64,000 bases of DNA. Source: an uncultured Fimbriimonas sp. GTDB lineage: Bacteria; Armatimonadota; Fimbriimonadia; Fimbriimonadales; Fimbriimonadaceae. The notes beneath the pieces are model-generated. The model worked only from the letters and a program-made list of their open reading frames with translations, made no database searches and was not told the origin of the DNA. Where the stretch lies: positions 20,718 through 84,717 of the forward strand of contig CAMFIS010000002.1 of assembly GCA_945952345.1 (NCBI GenBank), read 5' to 3'. Of this stretch, positions 28,250 through 38,008 are shown piece by piece; position 1 is the first letter of the stretch, and each line of letters starts with the position of its first letter. The translations under genes and the position numbers were made by a program.

Positions 28250-30895
28250 TTGAGCGATGGCCGGCCAAATCCCGATGATCTGCTGAAAGCGGTTCAGGGA
28301 CAGGAGCACGAGCGCGGGAGACTAAAGGTCTTTCTCGGCGCGTCGGCAGGTGTGGGCAAGACCTATGCCATGCTCACCGAAGCCCACGAGCGGAAGCGAC
28401 GCGGACAGGACGTGGTCATTGGATATGTTGAAGCTCATCAGCGGGCCGAAACCCACGCGATGGTCGAAGGCTTAGAAGAGGTTCCACTTCGGCGAATCTA
28501 TCACCGCGGCGCCGAGCTCTTCGAAGTCGATGTCGCCGCCATCATCAAGCGCCATCCCGAGATTGTTCTCGTCGACGAACTTGCACATAACAATGCCCCG
28601 GGCTCGACACATAATAAGCGTTGGCAGGACATCAACGACCTGCTCGCGGCGGGAATTTCGGTCTTCACGGCAGTCAACATTCAACACCTCGAAAGCCTGA
28701 ATGACGTCGTCGCCCAAGTCACGGGAGTCCGGGTTCAGGAGACGGTTCCCGATTCATTTTTCGACCAAGCCGACGATATCGAACTAATCGACCTCGCTCC
28801 TGGCGAGCTCCAGCAACGCCTCAAGGAAGGCAAGGTGTACCTGCCCGAACGGGTGGAGCATGCGCTCGAAGGCTTCTTCAAGACGACCAACCTCACCGCC
28901 CTTCGCGAGTTGGCTTTGCGGCGAGCCGCCGACTCGGTGGATGCCGAAATGCAGCGGCTTCGGATTCAGGAAGGGGCTAAGGACACCTGGGCGACCCGGG
29001 AACGGATCGTGGTGTGTATCGCGCCCAATCGCATGGCGACCCGGGTGGTCCGGGCCGCGGCGAGGATGGGTGTCGCCACCCACGCCGAGCTCATCGCAGT
29101 GTATGTGGAGAGTGATCGCCAGACTCACCGGGCAGCGAGCGACCACGACCATGCCCAAGACGCGATCGACCTTTCTCAAGAGCTTGGCTTCGAAATCATC
29201 CACCTTCATGGTCACGACATCGTGGCCGAGATCGTCGGTTTCGCGCGCCGCCGTAATGCAACCCTCATTGTTGTCGGCAAACCCATCCGACCACGGTGGC
29301 GAGAGATTTTGTTTGGCTCGGTGGTCGACTACTTGGTCCGCGCCAGCGGCGACATCGATGTTCACGTTATCACCGATGTGGGCGAGCCGACCAAGGCTCC
29401 ACCACCTGCACCAAGAAAAATTGAGGCGGTCACTCGGCAGGGAATCCTGCTTGGACTCTTTTCGGTTACCCTCGCGTCGGGTCTTGGCTTCCTTTTCCTG
29501 CCCTCGCTCCATCTCGCCAATGTGGCGATGATTTACGTTCTCGGAGTTGCGCTTGCGGCCACAAGGCTGAACCGAACGGAGTCCAGCCTCCTCTCGATTG
29601 TCAGTGTCCTGGCTTTCAATTTCCTCTTCGTTGAGCCTCGCTTCTCATTTGCGGTGAGCGACATTCGCTACCTCGTACTCTTCGGAGCGATGCTTACGAT
29701 TGGCGTCGTCATCAGCTCCTTGACCTATCGCTTGAGAGAACAAATTAGAGTGTCGAGCGAGAGGGAACGGCGGACGTCCAGCCTGTATATGCTGAGTCGG
29801 CAGATGGCCCAAGCGCCCAACAACATCGAACTCGCCAAGGTCGCGGCCTCGGAGATTTCTTCGGTATTTTCCGGCGACGTCGCGATCTTTTTCCGCACGG
29901 CTGGCCGCATCGATTTGGTCGTCCCATCGGAATCGGGATTCGAGAAGAATGCGAACGAGCAGGCGGTGGCAACATGGGTTTCGGAACATCACGAATCGGC
30001 AGGGAAAGGCACGACCACTCTGCCCGGATCGCTGGCGTACTACATGCCACTCAAGGGAGCCGAGACCGTGGTTGGCGTGCTGGCTCTTAAGCCCAGACGA
30101 GAACTCGATGGCACCGCGCAATTGCAGCTTTTGGAGACGTTTGGAAATGGACTTGGCCTAGCACTCGAGAGGTCGATCCTTTCGAAACAATCCAGCGACG
30201 CCCGCGTCACGGTCGAATCCGAACGCATCCGGAGCACACTGCTGAGTTCCATCTCCCACGACCTGCGGACTCCACTCACGAGTATCACTGGTGCCGCCAG
30301 CACGCTTGTTTCGGGAAAAGGAAACACCAAGGAACTCGCCCAGACCATCTATTCCGAGTCTACGCGGCTAAATCAACAAATCCAGAATCTGCTGGATATG
30401 ACCCGCTTGCAGTCGGGTGGCGTGGAACTTAAGCTCACGTGGCAATCGCCACAAGAATTGGTGGCTTCCGCGGTCGAGAAGTGCAAGACCGTCCTCGAGG
30501 GCCGCGAACTGAAGATCGAATTCAAGGGCAAGATCGAGTTGATCGAAGCCGACGGGTTGCTGGTGGAGAAAGCCCTCACCAACGTCCTCGACAACGCGGC
30601 GAAGTTCACCCAGCCGGGAGATGAAATCAAGATCACGGTGTTCTCTCAGGGGCGCGAGATGATCTTCCTGATAACCGATCAGGGCCAGGGCTTCCCGGCT
30701 GAGGCGTTAGGCAAGGTGTTCACGCCGGGTTTCCATGTGGGCTCGTCTGGCTTCGGACTTGGCCTCGCCATCGTTGAGGCGATTACCAAGCTTCACGGCG
30801 GACGGAGTTCGGCAACCAACGTGGTCGGCGGCGGCGCGGCGGTACGCTTGGAGTTCCCGCTCCCCGAGCGGCAGCCCGAGGTTCCGCATGACTAA
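28250..30895 (+). CDS. kdpD: Osmosensitive K+ channel histidine kinase KdpD
   Basis: KVFLGASAGVGKTYAML KdpD N-domain, USP domain, 4 TM, HisKA SSISHDLRTPLTSITGAA; TTG start. Confidence 0.97.
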   Translation: MSDGRPNPDDLLKAVQGQEHERGRLKVFLGASAGVGKTYAMLTEAHERKRRGQDVVIGYVEAHQRAETHAMVEGLEEVPLRRIYHRGAELFEVDVAAIIKRHPEIVLVDELAHNNAPGSTHNKRWQDINDLLAAGISVFTAVNIQHLESLNDVVAQVTGVRVQETVPDSFFDQADDIELIDLAPGELQQRLKEGKVYLPERVEHALEGFFKTTNLTALRELALRRAADSVDAEMQRLRIQEGAKDTWATRERIVVCIAPNRMATRVVRAAARMGVATHAELIAVYVESDRQTHRAASDHDHAQDAIDLSQELGFEIIHLHGHDIVAEIVGFARRRNATLIVVGKPIRPRWREILFGSVVDYLVRASGDIDVHVITDVGEPTKAPPPAPRKIEAVTRQGILLGLFSVTLASGLGFLFLPSLHLANVAMIYVLGVALAATRLNRTESSLLSIVSVLAFNFLFVEPRFSFAVSDIRYLVLFGAMLTIGVVISSLTYRLREQIRVSSERERRTSSLYMLSRQMAQAPNNIELAKVAASEISSVFSGDVAIFFRTAGRIDLVVPSESGFEKNANEQAVATWVSEHHESAGKGTTTLPGSLAYYMPLKGAETVVGVLALKPRRELDGTAQLQLLETFGNGLGLALERSILSKQSSDARVTVESERIRSTLLSSISHDLRTPLTSITGAASTLVSGKGNTKELAQTIYSESTRLNQQIQNLLDMTRLQSGGVELKLTWQSPQELVASAVEKCKTVLEGRELKIEFKGKIELIEADGLLVEKALTNVLDNAAKFTQPGDEIKITVFSQGREMIFLITDQGQGFPAEALGKVFTPGFHVGSSGFGLGLAIVEAITKLHGGRSSATNVVGGGAAVRLEFPLPERQPEVPHD

Positions 30896-31565
30896 ACTTT
30901 TGGTGATCGACGACGAACTCGCCATTCGCAAGTTCCTCGTCGCGAGCGTGGACCCGGAGAAGTACAAAATTCTTGAGGCAGAGAACGGATTGAAGGGCGT
31001 GCGGCTGACCGCCACCGAATCACCAGATGTGGTCCTTCTCGACCTTGGCCTACCCGACATCGATGGCGTGGAAGTAACCCGACGAATTCGCGAATGGTCG
31101 CAGGTGCCCATCATCATCCTGTCTGCGCGTGGCGAAGATAATGACAAGGTGGACGCCCTCGACGCCGGCGCCAACGACTACCTCACCAAGCCATTCAGCC
31201 TGCCCGAGCTTTTCGCCCGTATTCGAGTCCTCCTCAGGAGTGCGCAGCCTACCGCACCGAACTCCATCATCCACATTCAAGACGTGGATATCGACATCGC
31301 CGCACACACCGTGACCAAGAACGGGCAGCCGGTCCACCTCACCAAAACCGAATTCAAAATGCTCGCCTTGCTGGCGAGAAACTTGGGCAAGGTGCTTACC
31401 CACACCCAGATTCTCCGCGAGGTTTGGGGTCCGGAGTACGAAGACGAACTCCACTACCTGCGGGTCTATTCCCAGCAGATTCGAACCAAGATCGAAGACG
31501 ATCCGACCCAACCGAAGATCCTCATCACCGAGACTGGAATTGGCTATCGCCTGCGCAGCGAATAG
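30888..31565 (+). CDS. kdpE: KdpE response regulator (OmpR family)
   Basis: MTKLLVIDDELAIRKFL...; ATG overlaps the kdpD stop (ATGACTAA). Confidence 0.95.
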   Translation: MTKLLVIDDELAIRKFLVASVDPEKYKILEAENGLKGVRLTATESPDVVLLDLGLPDIDGVEVTRRIREWSQVPIIILSARGEDNDKVDALDAGANDYLTKPFSLPELFARIRVLLRSAQPTAPNSIIHIQDVDIDIAAHTVTKNGQPVHLTKTEFKMLALLARNLGKVLTHTQILREVWGPEYEDELHYLRVYSQQIRTKIEDDPTQPKILITETGIGYRLRSE

Positions 31566-31568
31566 CGT

Positions 31569-31608
31569 CTTGATGCTTTCTTGATGCCCCCTCGGGGTTT
31601 CTTGATTC
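31569..31608 (+). promoter_or_regulatory. Putative KdpE binding sites upstream of barrel-kdpFABC
   Basis: CTTGATGC (31569), CTTGATGC (31580), CTTGATTC (31601): 11- and 21-bp spacing. Confidence 0.5.
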
Positions 31609-31641
31609 GGCTCTGAGCAGTTCAAAGGCGATCATCAAGGT

Positions 31642-32379
31642 GTGAAGCAATTCGCCTTGATTTTGGTCTTTGTCGCCCCGCTGGCCTTAGCGGACGAGCG
31701 CCCCCCGATCACCACCGACCGACCGGGATTCTCCGATGGTTCGAATGTAGTTGGGCGTGGAACATTCCAGATCGAGTCGGGATTCTTCAAGACATTCGCC
31801 CAGGGCACTACCACAAGTTCCTTCGGTGATCTGCTCTTTCGCTACGGCACTTCCGACGACACCGAAATCCGATTGATCGGCCTGACCTACGGCACCGCAC
31901 CGGGCCCGCAACAAGGTCTGCTCGATCCTTCCGTAGGATTTAAGTATCGACTCCAACGACCCAGTGGCAAGCGTGGCGAAATTACGTTTGAGGGTCAATC
32001 CACGATTCCGATCGGAGCCAGTGTGCTTCGCGCTAATGCATGGAATCCTACCGCGAAGATCGCGTGGACGTCACCTTTCGGCGCGGACACCATTGGTGGC
32101 AACTTCGTGGTGTCCGAGAACGGTCCGAGTGGATCGCGGTTCGAACAGACAGCCGTTACGTTCACGTACTCGCATTCTCTCTCAGCCAAGCTCGGCCTCA
32201 CCCAAGAAGTGTGGGGCGTAAACCGAGTGGGACTGAATCAATCCGGTGGCGCTTTTACCAGCCTCGCCGCCACCTACCTGCTCACCAACGACCAACAGCT
32301 CGACTTGCGAATCGGGACGGGCTTCAACCAACACCGCGACGGATGGCTGCTCCAAGCGGGATATTCCAAGCGATTTTGA
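31642..32379 (+). CDS. Outer-membrane beta-barrel / transporter-like protein in the kdp operon
   Basis: GTG start, signal peptide, PPITTDRPGFSDGSNVVGRGTFQIESGF, alternating beta-strand pattern to the C-terminus. Confidence 0.75.
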   Translation: MKQFALILVFVAPLALADERPPITTDRPGFSDGSNVVGRGTFQIESGFFKTFAQGTTTSSFGDLLFRYGTSDDTEIRLIGLTYGTAPGPQQGLLDPSVGFKYRLQRPSGKRGEITFEGQSTIPIGASVLRANAWNPTAKIAWTSPFGADTIGGNFVVSENGPSGSRFEQTAVTFTYSHSLSAKLGLTQEVWGVNRVGLNQSGGAFTSLAATYLLTNDQQLDLRIGTGFNQHRDGWLLQAGYSKRF

Positions 32380-32395
32380 AACGGAGAAACCAACC

Positions 32396-32500
32396 ATGAA
32401 CGATGCATTTGTACTGGCGATAACCGTGCTCGTGTTCGCCGCCCTTGCCGCACTGGCGTGGGGATTCGAGCGACTTCTGGCAGGAAAGGACGATGAGTGA
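32396..32500 (+). CDS. 34-aa single-TM small protein upstream of kdpF
   Basis: MNDAFVLAITVLVFAALAALAWGFERLLAGKDDE; GGAG-type SD upstream; stop overlaps kdpF start. Confidence 0.75.
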   Translation: MNDAFVLAITVLVFAALAALAWGFERLLAGKDDE

Positions 32501-32579
32501 AATTGTCGTTCTCGGGGCGGTTTGCCTGCTCCTCGCCATCTACCTCGTCTACGCCCTTCTGCGACCGGAGAAGTTTTAA
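32493..32579 (+). CDS. kdpF: KdpF small subunit
   Basis: MSEIVVLGAVCLLLAIYLVYALLRPEKF, directly before kdpA; not in the ORF track. Confidence 0.9.
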   Translation: MSEIVVLGAVCLLLAIYLVYALLRPEKF

Positions 32580-34325
32580 GTGATCCAAATCGTTGCCTAT
32601 TTCCTCATCCTCTTGGTGCTCACCAAGCCGATGGGAATCTATCTCACCAAGGTTTTCGACGGCTCGTTCCGCTGGCTTTCGCTGGTGGAAAAGCCGCTGT
32701 ACGCCCTGCTGGGAGTTAAGAAAGACGACGACCAGACGTGGCGGCAATACGCGGTCGGAGTTCTCGCCTTCAGCGCGGTTTCGATGGTTGCAACCTACGC
32801 ATTGCTACGGCTGCAAGGCATGCTTCCGTTGAACCCGCAAGGGTTTGGCAGTTCCCAAATGCCGGCTCACCTTGCATTCAATACGGCAGCTTCGTTCACC
32901 ACCAACACCAACTGGCAATCGTACGTCCCCGAAACGACTCTGAGCTACTTCAGCAACATGGTCGCGCTGGCGATTCACAACTGGGCGTCGGCGGCGGTTG
33001 GACTTGCGGTCGCGGTGGCCTTGGTTCGAGGTTTGTCTCGTCGGAGCGCTTCCGGATTAGGTTCGTTCTGGGTAGATATGGTCCGAGGAACGCTTTATGT
33101 GTTCTTGCCGATGTGTTTGGTTGGGGCGTTCGTCTACGTCGCCTCGGGCGTGCCTCAGACCTTCGAAGCTCCCAAGTCGATCATGACTCTGGAAGGTGTT
33201 AAGCAGACCATCGCGCTTGGACCGGTGGCTTCGCAGGAGATCATCAAGCAGTTGGGAACCAACGGCGGCGGATTCTTCAACGCGAACTCGGCTCACCCCT
33301 TCGAGAACCCGACACCATTTGCGGACATCTTTACCAAACTACTCATCTTCGTGATTCCGGCGGGACTGACGTACATGTTTGGCCGAATGGTGGGCAATGT
33401 CCGCCAAGGCTGGGCGGTGTTCGCCGCCATGTCCCTGCTGTTTTTGACCGGTGCGATGGTGTGCAATTCGGCGGAGCAAGCGGGCAATCCCGCCTTCGCC
33501 AAGTACGGCGTGGAGCGGGCGAATATGGAAGGCAAGGAGACGCGGTTCGGAATCGCGGGTTCTGCATTGTTTGCCACCATCACCACCGACGCCAGTTGCG
33601 GCGCGGTGAACTCGATGCACGATTCGTTCACGCCTCTCGGTGGACTGGTGCCGCTGTTCAACATCCTCACCGGCGAAGTTATCTTCGGCGGTGTGGGCGC
33701 TGGGCTCTACGGCATGCTCATCTTTGCGATCCTGGCGGTATTCATCGCGGGATTGATGGTGGGGCGAACGCCTGAATATCTCGGTAAGAAGATCGGAAGG
33801 TTTGAGGTTCAGATGGCGATGGTCGCGGTGCTCGCGATGGCGGCCAGCATCCTCTTTATGTCGGCGATCGGCAGCGTGAAGCAGTTCCCCAAGGAAGCCG
33901 CGATCAACACGCTTCAAGGAAGCGTTTATGGCGGAGCCGATACGGGTTATGGACCGATGACGGGCAACACCAATAACCCCGGCGCGCACGGATTCTCCGA
34001 GATTCTGTACGCCTTCACGTCGGCCACCGGAAACAACGGATCGGCCTTCGCGGGCATTACTGCCAACACCCCGATCTATAACTACATGCTCGGGTTTGCA
34101 ATGATGATCGGGCGGTTCTTCGTGATCCTCCCCGTGCTCGCCATCGCCGGAAACATGGCGAGGAAAAAGATCGCGCCGGCCTCGGCGGGAACCTTCCCGA
34201 CCGACTCGGCGACCTTCTCCTTCTTGCTCGTGGGTGTGGTGCTCATCGTGGGCGCCCTCACCTTCTTCCCCGCCCTCGCTCTTGGCCCCGTTGTCGAGCA
34301 TTTGCAAATGACAGGAGGCCGCTAA
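32580..34325 (+). CDS. kdpA: K+-transporting ATPase subunit A
   Basis: [39 protein letters not shown] start. Confidence 0.97.
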   Translation: MIQIVAYFLILLVLTKPMGIYLTKVFDGSFRWLSLVEKPLYALLGVKKDDDQTWRQYAVGVLAFSAVSMVATYALLRLQGMLPLNPQGFGSSQMPAHLAFNTAASFTTNTNWQSYVPETTLSYFSNMVALAIHNWASAAVGLAVAVALVRGLSRRSASGLGSFWVDMVRGTLYVFLPMCLVGAFVYVASGVPQTFEAPKSIMTLEGVKQTIALGPVASQEIIKQLGTNGGGFFNANSAHPFENPTPFADIFTKLLIFVIPAGLTYMFGRMVGNVRQGWAVFAAMSLLFLTGAMVCNSAEQAGNPAFAKYGVERANMEGKETRFGIAGSALFATITTDASCGAVNSMHDSFTPLGGLVPLFNILTGEVIFGGVGAGLYGMLIFAILAVFIAGLMVGRTPEYLGKKIGRFEVQMAMVAVLAMAASILFMSAIGSVKQFPKEAAINTLQGSVYGGADTGYGPMTGNTNNPGAHGFSEILYAFTSATGNNGSAFAGITANTPIYNYMLGFAMMIGRFFVILPVLAIAGNMARKKIAPASAGTFPTDSATFSFLLVGVVLIVGALTFFPALALGPVVEHLQMTGGR

Positions 34326-34327
34326 TC

Positions 34328-36367
34328 ATGGCTAAATCAACCTCACTCTTCCAACCTGAATTGGTCAAGCGCGCCCTGAAGGACGCCTTCGTCAAGCTCA
34401 ACCCAAAGCTCGTCGCCAAGAATCCTGTCATGTTCGTGGTTCTGGCCGGCAGCGTGGTCACGACCTTCTTCTTCATCCGCGACTTGGTCAACCATGGCGA
34501 CGCCTTGTTCTCTGGGCAGCTCGCGATTTGGCTGTGGTTCACGGTCGTCTTTGCCAACTTCGCCGAGGCGATGGCTGAGGGCCGAGGTAAAGCGCAGGCG
34601 GACTCGCTCCGAAAAGCCCGAACCACCATGGTCGCTCGTCGATTGGTGGGAAATAAGGAAGAAAGCGTTCCTGCTCCCGCTCTAGCCAAGGGCGACCTTG
34701 TGGTGTGCGAGGCGGGCGATGCGATTCCCGCCGATGGCGAAGTCATCGAAGGCATTGCGAGCGTGGATGAAAGCGCGATTACCGGCGAATCGGCTCCCGT
34801 CATTCGCGAGTCGGGTGGCGATCGAAGCGCGGTCACCGGCGGCACGAAAGTGTTAAGCGACCGGATTGTGATTCGCGTCACTCAGGATCCCGGCAACTCG
34901 TTTTTGGATCGCATGATAGCCCTCGTCGAAGGTGCCAAGCGGCAGAAAACGCCGAACGAAATCGCGCTGTCTATCTTGTTAAGCGGCCTGACGTTGGTGT
35001 TCTTGTTCGCGACGGTGACACTGTTGCCGTTCGCCCAATATGCCATTGACCAAGCGGGCAAGGGTTCGGTGCCTTCGATTCCGGTTCTCGCCGCATTGTT
35101 GGTTTGTCTCATTCCGACGACCATCGGCGGCTTGCTGAGCGCCATCGGAATCGCCGGCATGGACCGCGTGATGCAGAGAAACGTGCTTGCCATGTCGGGC
35201 CGCGCCGTCGAAGCTGCGGGCGACGTGAGCACCTTGCTTTTGGATAAGACGGGAACGATTACGCTCGGCAACCGCCAAGCCAGCGCGTTCCATCCCGCGC
35301 CAGGAGTCGAGGAGCATGAACTTGCTGAGGCCGCGCAATTGTCGTCCCTCGCCGATGAAACGCCGGAAGGTCGAAGCATTGTCGTTCTCGCCAAGGAATT
35401 GTTCAATGTGCGCGAGCACGACATGGACCACCACCAGACCGAGTTCGTTCCCTTCACCGCCCAGACCCGAATGAGCGGGATTAACTACGGCGGTCGACAG
35501 ATTCGAAAGGGCGCGACGGAATCCGTTCGTCAATTCGTGGAAGACAACGGCGGTCGAGTTCCCGACGCCGTGATCGAAGCGGCTCAACGAGTGGCGAAAG
35601 AAGGTTCGACGCCACTGGTTGTAGCCGATGGTCCGCGAATCCTTGGCGTTGTTCAGCTCAAGGACATCGTGAAGGGCGGCATGAAAGATCGCTTCCAGCA
35701 GATGCGCGAGATGGGAATCAAGACGGTGATGATCACCGGCGACAACCCGCTCACCGCCGCCGCCATCGCGGCCGAGGCTGGCGTCGACGATTTCATTGCC
35801 GAAGCCACACCCGAGATGAAGCTTTCGTATATTCGCCAAGAGCAGGCCGGTGGGCGTCTGGTCGCCATGACCGGCGACGGCACGAACGACGCCCCCGCGC
35901 TGGCCCAGGCCGACGTCGGCGTGGCGATGAACACCGGCACCCAAGCGGCAAAAGAGGCAGGCAACATGGTGGACCTCGATAGCAATCCGACCAAGCTCAT
36001 CGAAGTCGTGGAGATCGGGAAGCAACTGCTCATGACCCGGGGCGCGCTGACCACGTTTAGCATCGCCAACGATGTGGCCAAGTACTTTGCGATCATCCCC
36101 GCGATGTTCATCGTGACGTACCCCGAACTGTCTCGCCTGAACTTCCTCAGCAATCCAAAGTCGGCGGTCCTTGCTGCGGTGATCTTCAACGCCTTGATCA
36201 TCATCGCGCTGATTCCGCTGGCGTTGCGTGGCGTCGCTTACCGACCCATGAGCGCGGCCAAGGTGCTGCGCCGCAATCTCGTTCTCTATGGACTCGTCGG
36301 GGTCATCATCCCCTTCCCGTTCATCTGGCTCATCGACAAGGCCCTTGTCCTCCTCCACCTCGCATGA
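34328..36367 (+). CDS. kdpB: K+-transporting ATPase subunit B
   Basis: P-type ATPase DKTGTIT motif, [22 protein letters not shown]. Confidence 0.98.
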   Translation: MAKSTSLFQPELVKRALKDAFVKLNPKLVAKNPVMFVVLAGSVVTTFFFIRDLVNHGDALFSGQLAIWLWFTVVFANFAEAMAEGRGKAQADSLRKARTTMVARRLVGNKEESVPAPALAKGDLVVCEAGDAIPADGEVIEGIASVDESAITGESAPVIRESGGDRSAVTGGTKVLSDRIVIRVTQDPGNSFLDRMIALVEGAKRQKTPNEIALSILLSGLTLVFLFATVTLLPFAQYAIDQAGKGSVPSIPVLAALLVCLIPTTIGGLLSAIGIAGMDRVMQRNVLAMSGRAVEAAGDVSTLLLDKTGTITLGNRQASAFHPAPGVEEHELAEAAQLSSLADETPEGRSIVVLAKELFNVREHDMDHHQTEFVPFTAQTRMSGINYGGRQIRKGATESVRQFVEDNGGRVPDAVIEAAQRVAKEGSTPLVVADGPRILGVVQLKDIVKGGMKDRFQQMREMGIKTVMITGDNPLTAAAIAAEAGVDDFIAEATPEMKLSYIRQEQAGGRLVAMTGDGTNDAPALAQADVGVAMNTGTQAAKEAGNMVDLDSNPTKLIEVVEIGKQLLMTRGALTTFSIANDVAKYFAIIPAMFIVTYPELSRLNFLSNPKSAVLAAVIFNALIIIALIPLALRGVAYRPMSAAKVLRRNLVLYGLVGVIIPFPFIWLIDKALVLLHLA

Positions 36368-36954
36368 AACAACTCCGCGCTGCCATCGTTCTTACCCTGT
36401 TCTTCATCCTCGTGACCGGGTTAGCCTTCCCTTACTTCGTCACCTTTGTGAGCCAGAAAGCGCTGCCTTTGCAGGCGAATGGTTCGATGATCGAAGCCAA
36501 TGGAAAGGTCGTCGGAAGTTCGCTGATTGGGCAGGGATTCGCGAGTCCGAAGTATCTGCACCCGCGTCCATCGGCGGCGGGCAACGGATACGACGCCAAT
36601 AACTCGTCCGGAACCAACTTGGGCCCGACCAACCCCAAACTTCTGGAAGGCGACAAGGACTTCGACGGCGTGAAGACATTGGCCGAGAAGTACCGTAAGG
36701 AGAACTCCTTGTCGGAGAGTGACACCATTCCTGTCGATGCCGTCACCCGCTCGGGTTCTGGCCTGGACCCTCACATTTCGCCACGCAATGCGGAGTTGCA
36801 GGCGGGGCGAATCGCGAAAGAGCGGGGAATGTCGAAGGAGTCGGTCTTGGCGATTATTCACGACAATACCGAAACGCCCTTCGTGGGAATCTTTGGGGAT
36901 GCGCGTGTGAATGTATTGAAGGTGAATCTGGCTCTGGATGGAATCAGAATCTGA
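36364..36954 (+). CDS. kdpC: K+-transporting ATPase subunit C
   Basis: [23 protein letters not shown]...[25 protein letters not shown]. Confidence 0.97.
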   Translation: MKQLRAAIVLTLFFILVTGLAFPYFVTFVSQKALPLQANGSMIEANGKVVGSSLIGQGFASPKYLHPRPSAAGNGYDANNSSGTNLGPTNPKLLEGDKDFDGVKTLAEKYRKENSLSESDTIPVDAVTRSGSGLDPHISPRNAELQAGRIAKERGMSKESVLAIIHDNTETPFVGIFGDARVNVLKVNLALDGIRI

Positions 36955-36960
36955 CAAGGC

Positions 36961-37073
36961 GTGGCACTGGTACGCGAAGCGAGGAACGAGTGAAGCTTAC
37001 CAGTGAATCTAACACGGACAAGCTCAGCTTCAATTGGGCCGAGTTCTGACTCAGCACCGCGTGTCCGTGCCAC
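36961..37073 (+). repeat. GTGGCACTGG hairpin repeat
   Basis: 36961-37005 (45 nt, CACTGGTA...TACCAGTG); CACGGACA/TGTCCGTG inner pair; ends GTGCCAC. Confidence 0.8.
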
Positions 37074-37104
37074 GACAAGTGTCTATTTTGAGTAACCTCC
37101 AAGC

Positions 37105-37305
37105 ATGACCTCCACTCCCCCGCCCGACGGACTTCCCGCCTATCGGCTGCTTACCGGACCCGATGACGCCGAGTTTTGCCATCGTGTCAGCAAAGCCCTC
37201 GAACTCGGATACGAGCTCTACGGCTCCCCCGCGATTTCCTTTAATGGTGTAACCGTCACCGTTGCTCAGGCCCTCGTCTGGCCCGGAACCAAGATCGCCC
37301 AATGA
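37105..37305 (+). CDS. DUF1737 domain protein
   Basis: YRLLTGPDDAEFCHRVSKALELGYELYGSPAISFNGV...VAQALVW. Confidence 0.85.
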   Translation: MTSTPPPDGLPAYRLLTGPDDAEFCHRVSKALELGYELYGSPAISFNGVTVTVAQALVWPGTKIAQ

Positions 37306-37751
37306 TCGCGCTTCGGCGAACTGACTGCACCGATCACGCCTTCGTCGAACTTACCGATGAGCTCACTCTCATGCTGTCCGTACTGAACGGAGAAGCCGAC
37401 GAGTTCTTCACCCAGTTCAGCCAGCGAGATTCCATACCGTATGTCGTGGTCGCCGAACTCGATGGACAACCCATCGCGTGCGGGTCGCTCCGCCCCAAAG
37501 ACGATCAAAGAATCGAAGTCAAGCGGATGTACACGAGTCCAGGGGCGAGAGGAAATGGCGCGGCTAAAGCCATTCTTCGAGAACTCGAATCATGGGCGAA
37601 AGAGCTCGGGTACGCGGAAGTAATTTTGGAAACGATGAGCAAGCTAGACCCCGCGATGGGACTCTATCAAAGTGCTGGCTACCACCAAATACCCAACTTT
37701 CCACCCTACGACGCCAGCCCTGAAAGCGCCTGCTTCGCCAAGCGCATCTAA
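37302..37751 (+). CDS. GNAT family N-acetyltransferase
   Basis: EVKRMYTSPGARGNGAAKAILRELESWAKELGY. Confidence 0.9.
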   Translation: MIALRRTDCTDHAFVELTDELTLMLSVLNGEADEFFTQFSQRDSIPYVVVAELDGQPIACGSLRPKDDQRIEVKRMYTSPGARGNGAAKAILRELESWAKELGYAEVILETMSKLDPAMGLYQSAGYHQIPNFPPYDASPESACFAKRI

Positions 37752-37966
37752 CCCTTTGAGCCAAAGTGGACCAAAGGTGTACCAATTCTTACACGTCTCA
37801 TACAAAAGAGATGATGTCGATACGCAAGTAATTCAAAGTAGTGTGAAAAGTAATAGAGTTAAGGTCGATATGGGTAAAAGTACCCAACAATAGTACGATC
37901 GAATAGCTTCAAATCAGAGATAAGTACTAGGACAAATGCTGAATTAGTGTTACGATGACAGTAGAG

Positions 37967-37984
37967 TTTGGTCCAATTTGGTCC
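37967..37984. promoter_or_regulatory. Candidate operator upstream of the regulator gene
   Basis: TTTGGTCC-AA-TTTGGTCC (10-bp spacing) plus inverted copy GGACCAAA at 37768-37775. Confidence 0.45.
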
Positions 37985-38008
37985 ATTCGCTCAACTCGGC
38001 CATCCGAC

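Noticed and set aside
33339-34307. 322-aa minus-strand ORF
   Set aside because: Antisense of kdpA, low-complexity H/E/R-rich translation.
34979-36358. 459-aa minus-strand ORF
   Set aside because: Mirror ORF fully antisense to kdpB; His/Arg-rich composition typical of antisense frames.
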